64,000 bases of DNA from Bifidobacterium polysaccharolyticum (GCF_016101585.1 NZ_JACFQG010000002.1:496001-560000); one strand, 5' to 3'; positions 27,385-36,383 are shown, counted from the stretch's first letter. The notes: a model not told the origin generated them from the letters alone. A program made the numbers and translations.

Positions 27385-28353
27385 CTATGTGGACGGATGG
27401 ATATTGGGGTCAGTAAAGAACCGACCCGGAAATTCGTCGGAGATCACGGCCTGACGGTCGGCATACATCAGCGCACAGGCGAAGGAAAATCCGGCAGCCA
27501 GCACATCCGGCTGCACCAGGAAGAGGGCAGTGGCCAGACCATCAGCCAGGCCCGTGGGGTGTTCATTGTCCTTTTCCTCAGTCACTACCCAGGAGGCCAG
27601 CACACGGTCAACTGGACGGCCGTCAATGGCGTCCAGGATGTGGTGAAGTGCCGTTAACCCTGCCGCTGCAGCATCCTCGGACCGGTCGGCCCAATGGCGG
27701 CGGCTGGGTGCCGAGGCGCACAAAGAACCACAGGACAGCTCAATCCGGCCCACGCCTGCAGACAAATCACCGGGATCTTCCATAGCGATGGAGATCGGGT
27801 GAGAGGTCCGCATACGCATGTCGCCGCCAGCATCGATCACATACTCTTCGACCCGAGGTTCGAGCAGGTCAGCAATCAGATCAACCAAATAGCCCTTGCC
27901 GACTGCCCCGAAATCAAGGCTGACCGGACCGGCAGTCATAAGGACAGCACCCTGACGTCTGAGGTCATTGCCCCAGGTCGGCCGCCCATGGATCCGTCCC
28001 AGATGACCGACGGCATCGGCCTGCAGCCGGAAAGTGGGCTGCATGCCGTATCCCAGACGGGTCAGATCCTCGCCCACCATGGGGTCCAAGGCCCCGCCGG
28101 TAGCAGAATACAGCCTGTCATACAGGTCAAACAGCCCCTGGCAGTAGTCAGGAAAGACGAACCTACCCCCATGGGTAGCCTGGGCCATTTGCGCAGGTAT
28201 GGCATCCTGCCTGAACCTTGACAGGGCACACTCGTAATCCTCGATCAGATCAGCGATAGTCCCGTGCAGTCGTTCTCCCAGAGGCCTGTCCGTAGAGATG
28301 ATGATTCCTGTCCCGACCGCCCCCGGGAAGGCAGTCAGGCAGGGCAGACCCAT
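27385..28353 (-). CDS. apbE: FAD:protein FMN transferase (ApbE family)
   Basis: A 322-residue ApbE-type flavin transferase that cuts FAD and attaches FMN to Ser or Thr in D-x-x-(S/T)-G-A-(S/T) motifs of exported proteins, using Mg2+. The core 'VSLDFGAVGKGYLVDLIADL', 'EYVIDAGGDMRM' and the metal-site block 'GLADGLATALFL' match the family. No signal peptide or lipobox is apparent, so it probably acts at the cytoplasmic side or is exported otherwise. It lies 9 bp after purA and probably shares its transcript. Its likely target in this window is the FMN-binding lipoprotein at 8442-8987. Confidence 0.9.
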   Translation of the reverse strand: MGLPCLTAFPGAVGTGIIISTDRPLGERLHGTIADLIEDYECALSRFRQDAIPAQMAQATHGGRFVFPDYCQGLFDLYDRLYSATGGALDPMVGEDLTRLGYGMQPTFRLQADAVGHLGRIHGRPTWGNDLRRQGAVLMTAGPVSLDFGAVGKGYLVDLIADLLEPRVEEYVIDAGGDMRMRTSHPISIAMEDPGDLSAGVGRIELSCGSLCASAPSRRHWADRSEDAAAAGLTALHHILDAIDGRPVDRVLASWVVTEEKDNEHPTGLADGLATALFLVQPDVLAAGFSFACALMYADRQAVISDEFPGRFFTDPNIHPST

Positions 28354-28362
28354 GGATCTTCC

Positions 28363-29664
28363 TCAGTCGATCAGAGAATGGATCTGCACGATCTGGTCGC
28401 GGCCCGGGCCCGAACCCACAGCAGAGATGCGGCAGCCGGACAGGTCCTCCAGGCGATGGATGTAGTCCTTGGCCTTGGTCGGGAACTCCTCGAAGCTCTT
28501 GGCACCGGAGATGTCCTCGCGCCAGCCCGGCAGCTCCTCGTACACCGGCTGGGCAGATTGGAACTCGGCCTGGTCCACGGGCATCTGGTCCACCCTGACG
28601 TGTGAGCCGTCGGACCGGGTGATGTCGTAGCCCACGCAGACCGGAATGGTCTCCAGACCAGAGAGAACATCCAGCTTGGTCAGCACGATGTCGGTCAGGC
28701 CATTGATCTGTACTGCATAGCGGCTGACCAGCGCATCGAACCAGCCGCAGCGGCGGGAGCGGCCAGTGGTTACCCCGTACTCATGGCCCTGACGGCGCAG
28801 CCATTCACCCTGCTCATTGTCCAGCTCCGTGGGGAAGGGCCCCTCGCCCACACGGGTCACATAAGCCTTGGCCACGCCGACCACACGGTCGATCCTGGTC
28901 GGGCCCACGCCAGTGCCGGTGCAGGCGCCCCCGGCCGTACAGTTGGATGAGGTGACAAAGGGGTAGGTGCCATGGTCCACGTCCAGCATGGTGGCCTGTC
29001 CCCCCTCGAAGAGCACGTTCTTGCCCTGCTCCAGAGCCTGGTTGAGCATCAATGAGGTATTGGCCACGTAGGGCTTAAGACGCTCGGCGTATCCCGCCAG
29101 CTCTTCAACGGTGGCCTCCACCTCGATGGCCCGGCGGTTGTAAAGCTTGACCAGCATCTGGTTCTTCTGGTGTAGGCTTGCCTCCACCTTGTCGCGCAGG
29201 TGGTCGACATTGAACAGGTCGTGCACACGGATGCCCACACGGTTGATCTTGTCGGCATAGGCCGGGCCGATCCCGCGGCCTGTCGTCCCGATCTTATGCT
29301 TGCCCAGGAAGCGCTCGGTCACCTTGTCCAGCGTCCGATGATAGGGGGCGATTATGTGCGCGGACTCGCTGATCCTCAACCGGCTGCAATCCACACCGCG
29401 GGACTGGAGTCCATCGATCTCCTCGAAGAGTGCGGCCGGATCGACCACGACGCCGTTGCCGATGACCGGGGTAATGGCCGGATGAATGATCCCCGAAGGC
29501 AGAAGGTGGAGGGCGTATTCCTGGTCGCCCACCACCACGGTATGGCCGGCATTGTTGCCTCCGTTGAACCTGGCGACGTAGTCCATGTGCTCGCCGATCA
29601 GATCCGTTGCCTTGCCCTTGCCCTCGTCGCCCCACTGGGCCCCGACGATCACGATTCCCGGCAT
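28363..29664 (-). CDS. purA: Adenylosuccinate synthetase
   Basis: A 433-residue enzyme making adenylosuccinate from IMP, aspartate and GTP, the first committed step to AMP. The N-terminus '[20 protein letters not shown]' contains the phosphate-binding loop GDEGKGK and the catalytic Asp. '[20 protein letters not shown]' and '[20 protein letters not shown]' are also invariant blocks. I use the ATG at 29664 with AAGGAGC seven bases upstream; the frame continues to a GTG at 29682 that would add only six residues. apbE follows 9 bp later. Confidence 0.96.
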   Translation of the reverse strand: MPGIVIVGAQWGDEGKGKATDLIGEHMDYVARFNGGNNAGHTVVVGDQEYALHLLPSGIIHPAITPVIGNGVVVDPAALFEEIDGLQSRGVDCSRLRISESAHIIAPYHRTLDKVTERFLGKHKIGTTGRGIGPAYADKINRVGIRVHDLFNVDHLRDKVEASLHQKNQMLVKLYNRRAIEVEATVEELAGYAERLKPYVANTSLMLNQALEQGKNVLFEGGQATMLDVDHGTYPFVTSSNCTAGGACTGTGVGPTRIDRVVGVAKAYVTRVGEGPFPTELDNEQGEWLRRQGHEYGVTTGRSRRCGWFDALVSRYAVQINGLTDIVLTKLDVLSGLETIPVCVGYDITRSDGSHVRVDQMPVDQAEFQSAQPVYEELPGWREDISGAKSFEEFPTKAKDYIHRLEDLSGCRISAVGSGPGRDQIVQIHSLID

Positions 29665-29806
29665 ACGATGCTCCTTATCCACTGGTCGCCATTCAAGGAA
29701 AACAAAGGCAGACCATCCATAGACGAGCCTAACCCCATGTATGGAGCTGGAGGTCGTTCAGACCTTTCAAATCAGCATGGGCAGATCCGCAATGGGAAAA
29801 ATCCGG

Positions 29807-30341
29807 TCAGGTCCTGGAGCCGATCATGGTGTCCCGGCCCCGACAGAGCAGGAAGGCCGCACTGACGAGCAACCCTAGGATGACCGGGATCAGGGATGCT
29901 TCGATGCCGAATGATCCACCGGTCAGCAGGGTCGGCCCCTGAACCTTCATGACCATGAAGCCGTATATATGCTGGCCGGAGACCGGAATTCCCAACAGGG
30001 CCGCAGTGAGGTTCCACCCTATATGAAAGCCTATGCAGATCCAAAGATTATGCCTGGATACCATGATGGAGCCCAGCATAAGACCGGCTTCGATGGCTAT
30101 GGCCAGACACGAGAAGAGGGTAGCCCCAGGGTTGAGAGCATGCATGAACCCAGATGCCGAAGACCATGAGGAGGATGGCGACCAGTAACTTCAACGACTG
30201 AGCCCATACGGCCTGCCCGCTCATCGGGGTCATTGAGGAATCGAGCATCAGCAATACGCCGAACCCCAGAAGTCCCCAAGCAGCAGTCTTGTGCATTCCC
30301 TGTCTGGGCTGGCATGAATTGGATTGCGTATGCTGTTTCAT
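29807..30341 (-). pseudogene. Frameshifted CPBP-family intramembrane protease remnant
   Basis: Reading from the ATG at 30341, which overlaps the fba stop (ATGA), one frame gives two hydrophobic segments and ends in 'VFGIWVHA'. A second frame continues as 'HALNPGATLFSCLAIAIEAG' and 'ICIGFHIGWNL', the FxxxH and HxxxN motifs of CPBP proteases. The frames meet at CATGCATG (near 30140-30147), where removing one 4-base copy restores FGIWVHALNPGAT. The first protease motif, EExxxR, is absent from the preceding segment, so a deletion is also likely. Read with both defects this is a broken gene, not two small genes. Confidence 0.65.
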
Positions 30342-31402
30342 TTCATGGCCCGCCCTGCGCTGCCCAGCTGCTGGCAAGCCTGGACTACGCGCGCCGCCAT
30401 GCCGTCTTCAGCCTGGCGCCCCCAGGAACGGGGGTCGTACTCGCTCTTTTCGCCGACCTCCCCATCCACCTTGAGGACCTTGTCGTAATTGGCGAACATG
30501 TGCCCTGCCACGGCCCTGGTGAAGGCGTACTGGGTATCGGTATCCACGTTCATCTTGACCACGCCATGAGCGACGGCCGATGCAATCTCTTCCGGCTGCG
30601 AACCAGATCCCCCGTGGAATACCAAGAGGAAGGGCTTGTCGGCAGGGGCGCTCGGGGAGGGGATGCCGCCAACCTCCCCATCGGATATGGCTTTGGCGGT
30701 CCTGGCCTGGATCTGCCCCAGCAGATCAGGACGCAGCTTGACTACACCGGGCTTGTAGGACCCGTGCACGTTGCCGAAAGTGAAAGCCACCATGTAGCGG
30801 CCGCGTTCGCCCAGACCCAAGGCATCAACCACCCTGGGGCCATCCTCGGGCGATGAATAGAGCCGCTGATCAATAGCAGCCGAATGACCATCCTCCTCGC
30901 CACCGACAGTGCCCACTTCGATCTCCAGAACGGTGTGGGCGGCCCGGGACAACTCCAGCAGCTCTGCCGCCGTGGCCAAATTTTCCTGTAAGGGCAACCC
31001 GGAGCCGTCCCACATATGCGACTGGAAGAGCGGATCCTGACCGTGAGCCACTTGCTCCTTCTCATAGGCCAGCAAGGGACGAACCCACTCGTCCAGGTAT
31101 TGCGGGGCGCAGTGGTCCGTATGCAGGGCCACGGTGATGCTCGGATAGCGGGCGATCACCTCGTGGGCGAACTTGGTGAAGGCGATGGAACCGGCCACCC
31201 GGTCGGCCAGGCGCTGTCCCGACAGGTAGGCAGCACCTCCCACGGATACCTGGATGATCCCGTCGGACTGGGCTTCGTCCAACCCCTGCAGGGCCGCGTT
31301 CAAGGTCTGCGTACTGGTCACATTGATGGCGGGATAGGCGTAGGACCCCCGTCTGGCCGCATCAAGCATCGCCACATACTGTTCAGGAGTCGCTAAAGTC
31401 AT
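30338..31402 (-). CDS. fba: Class II fructose-bisphosphate aldolase
   Basis: A 354-residue Zn-dependent aldolase of the longer class IIb/E. coli FbaA-like type. It splits fructose-1,6-bisphosphate in glycolysis and runs in reverse in gluconeogenesis. 'ALHTDHCAPQYLDEWV' supplies the catalytic Asp and a zinc His, 'LEIEVGTVGGEEDGH' the next metal block, and 'LVFHGGSGSQPEEI' with 'VVKMNVDTDTQYAFTRA' the phosphate-binding region. The ATG at 31402 follows GAGG at short distance. It is divergent from the nucleoside hydrolase operon and translationally coupled to the CPBP remnant. Confidence 0.95.
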   Translation of the reverse strand: MTLATPEQYVAMLDAARRGSYAYPAINVTSTQTLNAALQGLDEAQSDGIIQVSVGGAAYLSGQRLADRVAGSIAFTKFAHEVIARYPSITVALHTDHCAPQYLDEWVRPLLAYEKEQVAHGQDPLFQSHMWDGSGLPLQENLATAAELLELSRAAHTVLEIEVGTVGGEEDGHSAAIDQRLYSSPEDGPRVVDALGLGERGRYMVAFTFGNVHGSYKPGVVKLRPDLLGQIQARTAKAISDGEVGGIPSPSAPADKPFLLVFHGGSGSQPEEIASAVAHGVVKMNVDTDTQYAFTRAVAGHMFANYDKVLKVDGEVGEKSEYDPRSWGRQAEDGMAARVVQACQQLGSAGRAMK

Positions 31403-31511
31403 ACCCTCATTATCGTCGGTTGCGCGGAAAAGCGGCCGTCAACCTGCGAATGCATGATCACCGATAGATTTGCAGGTCTCTGCCCTGATGGCGAACACCC
31501 CCCGACGCGCT

Positions 31512-31540
31512 TTGACAAGCCTCCAAGCCGCAGGTAGTTT
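31512..31540 (+). promoter_or_regulatory. Promoter of the nucleoside hydrolase operon
   Basis: TTGACA (31512-31517), a 17-bp spacer and TAGTTT (31535-31540). The -35 is a perfect consensus; the -10 is weaker. Transcription would begin near 31547. Confidence 0.65.
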
Positions 31541-31551
31541 AGCTCCGTACA

Positions 31552-31575
31552 GTTTGATGAAACGTTACATCAAAC
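31552..31575. promoter_or_regulatory. 24-bp operator-like palindrome
   Basis: GTTTGATG and CATCAAAC flank A-AACGTT-A, giving a 24-bp palindrome with a single mismatched pair (positions 9 and 16). It begins 12 nt after the -10, so a bound protein would block the start of transcription. The AACGTT centre resembles LacI-family operators; no LacI gene is in the window. Confidence 0.6.
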
Positions 31576-31633
31576 AGGTTGTTTGTTTCACGGCAGTAAC
31601 GAATCAGCCTAGGGAAGGCACGACATAGGTAAG

Positions 31634-31661
31634 CAGAAGGTTGGGGTCGCCCATCCTTCTG
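31634..31661 (+). other. Leader hairpin before the nucleoside hydrolase ribosome site
   Basis: CAGAAGG/CCTTCTG with an inner TGGG/CCCA stem and one mismatch, ending at the edge of the GGAAGGAGA site. It may influence translation or mRNA stability. Confidence 0.45.
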
Positions 31662-31675
31662 GGAAGGAGACCAAC

Positions 31676-32668
31676 GTGTCAGCAAGCAAGGGAACCGTCC
31701 GCAAGATCATCCTGGATCTGGACACTGGCATCGACGACACGCTGGCTCTGTCCTATGTCCTGGGCTCCCCGGATGCCGAACTGATCGGAATCACCGGCAC
31801 CTACGGCAACGTGGTGCTCGACCAAGGCGTCGACAACGATCTGCGGCTGCTGGCCATGTACGGCAGGGAGGACATCCCGGTCTTCAAGGGGATCGATCAC
31901 CCCAGCACGGCTGACTCATTCAGCGTTCCGCCGGACTCCGAGATCTTCCATGGGGCCAACGGCACCGGCAACATCGAAATCCCCGCACAGACCGACCGGC
32001 AGGCCAGCCAGCAGAGCTCAGTCGACTTCATCATCGACGCAGTCCGCCGCTATCCCAAGGGCGAGCTGGTCGTGGTACCCACCGGCGCCCTGACCACCAT
32101 CGCCGCCGCCCTGGAAAAGGCCCCCGACATCGTCGACCGCATCAGCATCGTCATGATGGGCGGCACACTGACCCAGCCGGGCAACGTGGGGCCCTTCGCA
32201 GAGGCCAACATCAACCAGGACCCCGAGGCCGCCAACCGTGTCTTCGCCACCACCGCAGACATCACCATGGTCGGCCTGGACGTGACCACCCAGGCTCTGA
32301 TGAGCCGCGAGGACACCGAGGCCCTGCGCGCAACAGGCACCAGCGCCGGCCGCTTCCTGGCAGACATGACCGACTACTACATCGACATCAGCGAAAAGGA
32401 GAGCGGGGTCTACCTGGGCGGCTGCAATTTGCACGATCCCCTGGCCGCCGCTGTAGCCATCGACCCCAGCCTGGTCACCACCTTTGCCACCAACCTGATG
32501 GTCGAGACCGAGGGACCACAGCGGGCCCGTACCATCGGCGACCCCAGCAGGCTCCTGGACACAGTCAAGAACACCAAGGTGGCCCTGTCTGTCGACACCG
32601 AGCGGTTCACCCGGCGCTTCATGGACAGACTCCTGACCCTGGTGCGCAAGACCGAGAGCGAACGATAG
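31676..32668 (+). CDS. Inosine/uridine-preferring nucleoside hydrolase family
   Basis: A 330-residue enzyme that cleaves ribonucleosides to base and ribose. The N-terminal 'KIILDLDTGIDDTLALSYVL' has the calcium-binding DxDxxxDD pattern, followed by 'GITGTYGNVVLDQGVDNDLR'. 'VVVPTGALTTIAAALEKAPD' and 'VMMGGTLTQPGNVGPFAEAN' are usual IunH blocks, and 'GGCNLHDPLAAAVAIDP' includes the late catalytic His-Asp. The start is a GTG behind GGAAGGAGA. The next gene, 13 bp downstream, is an MFS transporter that may import its substrate. Confidence 0.92.
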   Translation: MSASKGTVRKIILDLDTGIDDTLALSYVLGSPDAELIGITGTYGNVVLDQGVDNDLRLLAMYGREDIPVFKGIDHPSTADSFSVPPDSEIFHGANGTGNIEIPAQTDRQASQQSSVDFIIDAVRRYPKGELVVVPTGALTTIAAALEKAPDIVDRISIVMMGGTLTQPGNVGPFAEANINQDPEAANRVFATTADITMVGLDVTTQALMSREDTEALRATGTSAGRFLADMTDYYIDISEKESGVYLGGCNLHDPLAAAVAIDPSLVTTFATNLMVETEGPQRARTIGDPSRLLDTVKNTKVALSVDTERFTRRFMDRLLTLVRKTESER

Positions 32669-32681
32669 AAGGACGGCAGTC

Positions 32682-34085
32682 ATGAGCGAATCCATCACCA
32701 CAACGGCTACCGAAGCGACCATGGAGGAAAACCGCCGCAGCACCAAGCGGGCCCTGCCCGCCCTGCTGACCATCTTCCTGCTGGGCACACTGATGATCCA
32801 GGCCTTCAACCTGGTCTTCCAGAACGTGGGCGACTCCCTGGGGATGTCCGCCAACGCCTCGCTGATCAGCACCCTGCCCGGCATCGTCCTGGGTGTGGTC
32901 TGCATGCTCTACGGCACCCTCTGCGACTACATCTCCCCCCGTAAGATGACCCTGTTCGGAGTGGGTGCCCTGATCATCGGCAGCCTCCTGGGCTTCTTCG
33001 GCGCATCGAACTTCTGGGCTGTCGTCCTGGCCCGCATGATCCAGACCGCGGGCGGTCAGGTGGCCGGCTCGGTCTTCCTGGTCATGGCTATGAAGTACCT
33101 GAGCGACAAGGAGCGTGCCTTCTACCTGGGCATCTTCAACGCCGTCTACTACGCATCCTCCGCTGTGGGCATCTTCGCCGGCGGACTGATCACCTCCATC
33201 GACTGGCGCTACCTTTTCCTGGTACCCCTGGTCTCCGTCCTGCTGATTCCTCCGGTGCTCAAGTACACACCTGACACCGGCATCAAGGGTGAGCGCATCG
33301 ATGTCTTCGGCATCGCGCTGTTCGCGCTTATCGCCGGATTCGTGGCCGTCTACTTCTCCTTCCCGGCCACCTGGATGTTGGGGGTGCTGGCCGTCCTGAT
33401 CCTGATCTTCGCCGGCTATGTCTGGAAGGGCGCCAACCCCTTCTTGAGCCGCGGGTTCGTGACCAACGGAGCCTACATGGCTGTCCTGCTGGCCCTCTTT
33501 GTCTTCTACTTCTTCAACTTCGCCTGCGTGCCCATCTACAACGTGATCGGCGACCGCATCTACGGGATCTCCCTGAGCCAGGTCTCCCTCTGCCTGACCA
33601 TCGTCTACATCGTGGCCACCCTAGTGGGCTGCCTGTCCGGAGCCATCATAAACGCCATGGGACGCCTGCCCATGCTGATCCTGTCCGCCCTGCTCATGAT
33701 CGCTGGAGCTGCCGGTTCTGCCCTAATGCTCACCTCGGGCTTCTGGGTCCTGACCGCGCTGGCCTCGGTCTTCATCGCCGGCATCACCATGTCCTACACG
33801 CCCCTCTACGACTCCTTCTCGGCCACTTTGCCCGTGGACCAGAACGGCCGCGGCATCGGCATCGGGGATCTGATGATGAACACCTCGGCCTCCATCGGCA
33901 TGGCTGTCTACAGCGGACTCATGGCCAATCCCCAATTCGGGTCGCATGCTCTGGCGGGTGTAAAGACCGGCATCCAGGCCCAGGTGGCCAATATGTTCTG
34001 GGTCATGGCGCTGGCCGCCCTGCTGGCCCTGATCATTGTGGCCGTCTTCCACAAGGCCATGTCAGCCAAGGCTCCCCAGGAGTAA
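32682..34085 (+). CDS. MFS transporter linked to the nucleoside hydrolase
   Basis: A 467-residue membrane protein with about 14 hydrophobic segments. 'LCDYISPRKMTLFGVGALII' and 'VLARMIQTAGGQVAGSVFLV' are motif-A and motif-C-like blocks of drug-resistance-type MFS proteins. Its partnership with a nucleoside hydrolase in one operon suggests nucleoside or base transport rather than efflux, but that is inference. It starts 13 bp after the hydrolase and ends before a strong terminator. Confidence 0.85.
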   Translation: MSESITTTATEATMEENRRSTKRALPALLTIFLLGTLMIQAFNLVFQNVGDSLGMSANASLISTLPGIVLGVVCMLYGTLCDYISPRKMTLFGVGALIIGSLLGFFGASNFWAVVLARMIQTAGGQVAGSVFLVMAMKYLSDKERAFYLGIFNAVYYASSAVGIFAGGLITSIDWRYLFLVPLVSVLLIPPVLKYTPDTGIKGERIDVFGIALFALIAGFVAVYFSFPATWMLGVLAVLILIFAGYVWKGANPFLSRGFVTNGAYMAVLLALFVFYFFNFACVPIYNVIGDRIYGISLSQVSLCLTIVYIVATLVGCLSGAIINAMGRLPMLILSALLMIAGAAGSALMLTSGFWVLTALASVFIAGITMSYTPLYDSFSATLPVDQNGRGIGIGDLMMNTSASIGMAVYSGLMANPQFGSHALAGVKTGIQAQVANMFWVMALAALLALIIVAVFHKAMSAKAPQE

Positions 34086-34290
34086 GGCTGGTGTGACCCA
34101 CACATACTTGGTCGGATAGCCGCGCTGCTTGGTCCACTCTTCCTGTCCTCGGGAATGAGTCAGGCCCAGCATCGGCACCCGGCCGCTCGAACCGGGGAGG
34201 GAGCGGAGTTCGGACTGCTTTCGGCAAAGTGATAGTCCCCCTCTTCCCTCAGCCGCCGAAGGCAAGAAGATCGCCGGCCCTCCCCACGGT

Positions 34291-34330
34291 GAAGAACCCC
34301 CGTCATAGCCATAACTGACGGGGGTTCTTC
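34291..34330 (+). terminator. Terminator of the nucleoside hydrolase operon
   Basis: Perfect 15-bp stem (34291-34305 with 34316-34330) and a 10-nt loop, 205 nt past the transporter stop. The 3' arm ends in TTCTTC. Confidence 0.75.
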
Positions 34331-34618
34331 CATATCTTCAGTTCCTGTCTTCAATCCTGCGCCTATAGTTCAGGCCGTGCATTGAAACACAACTTTTATA
34401 CAGACACCAGAGAAGAGCAATCTGAATCTGAGAATGCGGCTGCGCGGAACTTCCGATCTCGTCTTGGAGATTCGCCAAACTTGAGTCTCGGATCCAAAGA
34501 AGATAGAAGATCAACGAGCAGATGACCGGCCCAGCCAAGCATCAGGCGACCCATGTGTTGCACACGCCTGACCATCCTGTATAGGCCTTAAGGAACTCAA
34601 GCAAACCATTGGTCATGT

Positions 34619-34634
34619 GGTTTCACGTGAAACG
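34619..34634. other. parS-like ParB-binding site (core matches)
   Basis: The 14-bp core GTTTCACGTGAAAC (34620-34633) is intact; the outer T/A pair of the 16-bp parS consensus is replaced by G/G. It lies in the 844-bp gap between the MFS gene and dcd, about 26 kb from the perfect site. Confidence 0.6.
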
Positions 34635-34668
34635 TCGGCGCACCAAAAGCCCCTCAAAATGAAGAGAA

Positions 34669-34694
34669 CCCGGCGGTGCGTGAACACCGCCGGG
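34669..34694. other. GC-rich hairpin in the dcd upstream region
   Basis: CCCGGCGGTG (34669-34678) pairs with CACCGCCGGG (34685-34694) around a 6-nt loop. No T-tract. The remainder of 34086-34929 holds the terminator and parS-like site listed separately and no credible gene. Confidence 0.5.
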
Positions 34695-34929
34695 CGAGAG
34701 AGAAGAAAGGGAAATCAGTTGTCGGGCGGAGGTCAACCGCCCATCGGTTTTTGAGCCGACATCTATAGTAAAGAACAGCTACCTTATGGTGACGATAGCG
34801 TTATCTGAAAATTCTCTGTGAATACAGCCAGATCAGAAGGCGGGTATAGGCCCGGTTAGACTGGATTCAGAATGGTTTCCCGCCAGAGGAGAGACCCTCG
34901 ACCGACGAACCTAAAGGAGATACCCCGGC

Positions 34930-35511
34930 ATGCTGCTCAGCGACCATGACATCCTGGATGCCTACCAGGCAGGACACCTGAATCTGGACCCGTGGACGCC
35001 GGCCATGGTTCAGCCATCCAGCGTGGACGTGCGTCTGGACCGCTACTTCCGGATCTTCAACAACCATCAGTACACCTATGTGGATCCGGCAGAGGACCAA
35101 GGTGCGCTGACCGAGCAGTTCGAAGTGCCCAAGGACGAACCCTGGATCCTACACCCCGGCGAGTTCGTTCTGGGATCCACCTGGGAGTATGTCAAGTTGG
35201 ACTCCACCCTGGCCGCTCGCCTGGAGGGCAAGAGCTCCCTGGGCCGTCTGGGCATTCTGACCCACTCCACCGCCGGATTCGTCGATCCCGGCTTTGAAGG
35301 GCACATCACCCTGGAGCTGTCCAACGTGAGCACCCTTCCAGTCAAGCTCTGGCCCGGCATGAAGATTGGCCAGATGTGCTTCTTCCAGCTCTCTTCGCCC
35401 GCCCAGTACCCTTACGGCTCCAAGCACAACGGATCCCATTACCAGGGCCAGCGCGGGCCAACCCCTTCCCGCTCCTACATCAACTTCTACAAGGCCGACG
35501 TCTCGGACTGA
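34930..35511 (+). CDS. dcd: dCTP deaminase
   Basis: A 193-residue cytoplasmic enzyme of the dUTPase fold that deaminates dCTP to dUTP for thymidylate synthesis. '[20 protein letters not shown]' and '[20 protein letters not shown]' followed by '[15 protein letters not shown]' hold the conserved nucleotide-binding and catalytic residues (Ser, Arg and Glu of the family). Many actinobacterial Dcd proteins are bifunctional deaminase-dUTPases; this cannot be settled by eye. AAAGGAGAT stands eight bases before the ATG. It is a single-gene unit. Confidence 0.94.
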   Translation: MLLSDHDILDAYQAGHLNLDPWTPAMVQPSSVDVRLDRYFRIFNNHQYTYVDPAEDQGALTEQFEVPKDEPWILHPGEFVLGSTWEYVKLDSTLAARLEGKSSLGRLGILTHSTAGFVDPGFEGHITLELSNVSTLPVKLWPGMKIGQMCFFQLSSPAQYPYGSKHNGSHYQGQRGPTPSRSYINFYKADVSD

Positions 35512-35538
35512 CTGCCAACGGCTCTCTCCGCCATCACC

Positions 35539-35569
35539 TTGACTTCGAGCACACTCGAAGGGGTATAGC
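35539..35569 (+). promoter_or_regulatory. MerR-type promoter with 19-bp spacer and central dyad
   Basis: TTGACT (35539-35544) and TATAGC (35564-35569) are 19 bp apart, two more than the normal optimum, and the spacer contains CTTCGAG-CACA-CTCGAAG (35543-35560). This is the architecture bent into activity by MerR-family regulators. It drives the CMD-cupin gene at 35619. Confidence 0.8.
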
Positions 35570-35618
35570 TGAAACTGCCGGAATGACCCGGCCAAGATGA
35601 TGGCAAGGAGACTAACTC

Positions 35619-36383
35619 ATGGCAATCAAACAAACAGCGGGCCACGACCGGCTCGGTCGGTTCGCACCGCAATTCGCCCACCTCAACGATGATGTGCTCT
35701 TCGGCCAGGTCTGGTCCCGCGAGGACGAACTTTCGGCTCGGGACCGCAGCATGATCACCTGTGCAGGTCTGATGAGCATGGGACTCTTCCCCCAGCTGAA
35801 GAGCCATATGGCCATGGCCAAGGGCAATGGCGTCACCCGCACTGAAATGGTGGCACTGATCACCCACCTGGCCTTCTATGCGGGCTGGCCCAAGGCATGG
35901 TCGGCTTTCGACCTGGCCAAGGAGGTCTACGGTGAGGGCGACCGTGACGACGAGAGCCAGGAAACCCCTGCAACAGCAACTGGAACCGAGCCGGATTCAG
36001 GGCCCTATCCCTTGGGAGATTCGGCTGACGGACGCAACTTCACCGGTCATGTCTGGTTGCACCGACTGACTGATTCGGACGCAGAATGCTCCGCCAGCAA
36101 TGTGACCTTCGCACCCGGGTGCGTCAACCGTTGGCACACCCACCCGCACGGCCAGCTGCTGATCGTCACCGCCGGGCAGGGGTGGGAGCAGGAGGAAGGC
36201 CATCAGCCCCGCAGGCTGGAACCCGGCGACGTGGTCTTCTGCCCGGCAGGCGTCAGACACTGGCATGGGGCCTCGGCCCGGTCATCCATGGCCCACATCG
36301 CCGTTACCCCGGCCTCAAGCGGACAGTCTCCGGTCGAGTGGATGGAGTTCCCAGATCCCGATCAGGTGTCCGCTCTGGGGTGA
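35619..36383 (+). CDS. Carboxymuconolactone decarboxylase-cupin fusion protein
   Basis: A 254-residue cytoplasmic protein with two parts. Residues about 1-110 form a CMD domain ('RFAPQFAHLNDDVLFGQVWS', 'RSMITCAGLMSMGLFPQLKS', 'THLAFYAGWPKAWSAF'), and about 150-240 a cupin ('VNRWHTHPHGQLLIVTAGQG', 'PGDVVFCPAGVRHWHGA') with the HxH and late His metal ligands. Such fusions are often induced by electrophiles or aldehydes through MerR regulators, which fits the promoter upstream. The enzyme activity is unknown. GGCAAGGAG precedes the ATG at 35619. Confidence 0.88.
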   Translation: MAIKQTAGHDRLGRFAPQFAHLNDDVLFGQVWSREDELSARDRSMITCAGLMSMGLFPQLKSHMAMAKGNGVTRTEMVALITHLAFYAGWPKAWSAFDLAKEVYGEGDRDDESQETPATATGTEPDSGPYPLGDSADGRNFTGHVWLHRLTDSDAECSASNVTFAPGCVNRWHTHPHGQLLIVTAGQGWEQEEGHQPRRLEPGDVVFCPAGVRHWHGASARSSMAHIAVTPASSGQSPVEWMEFPDPDQVSALG

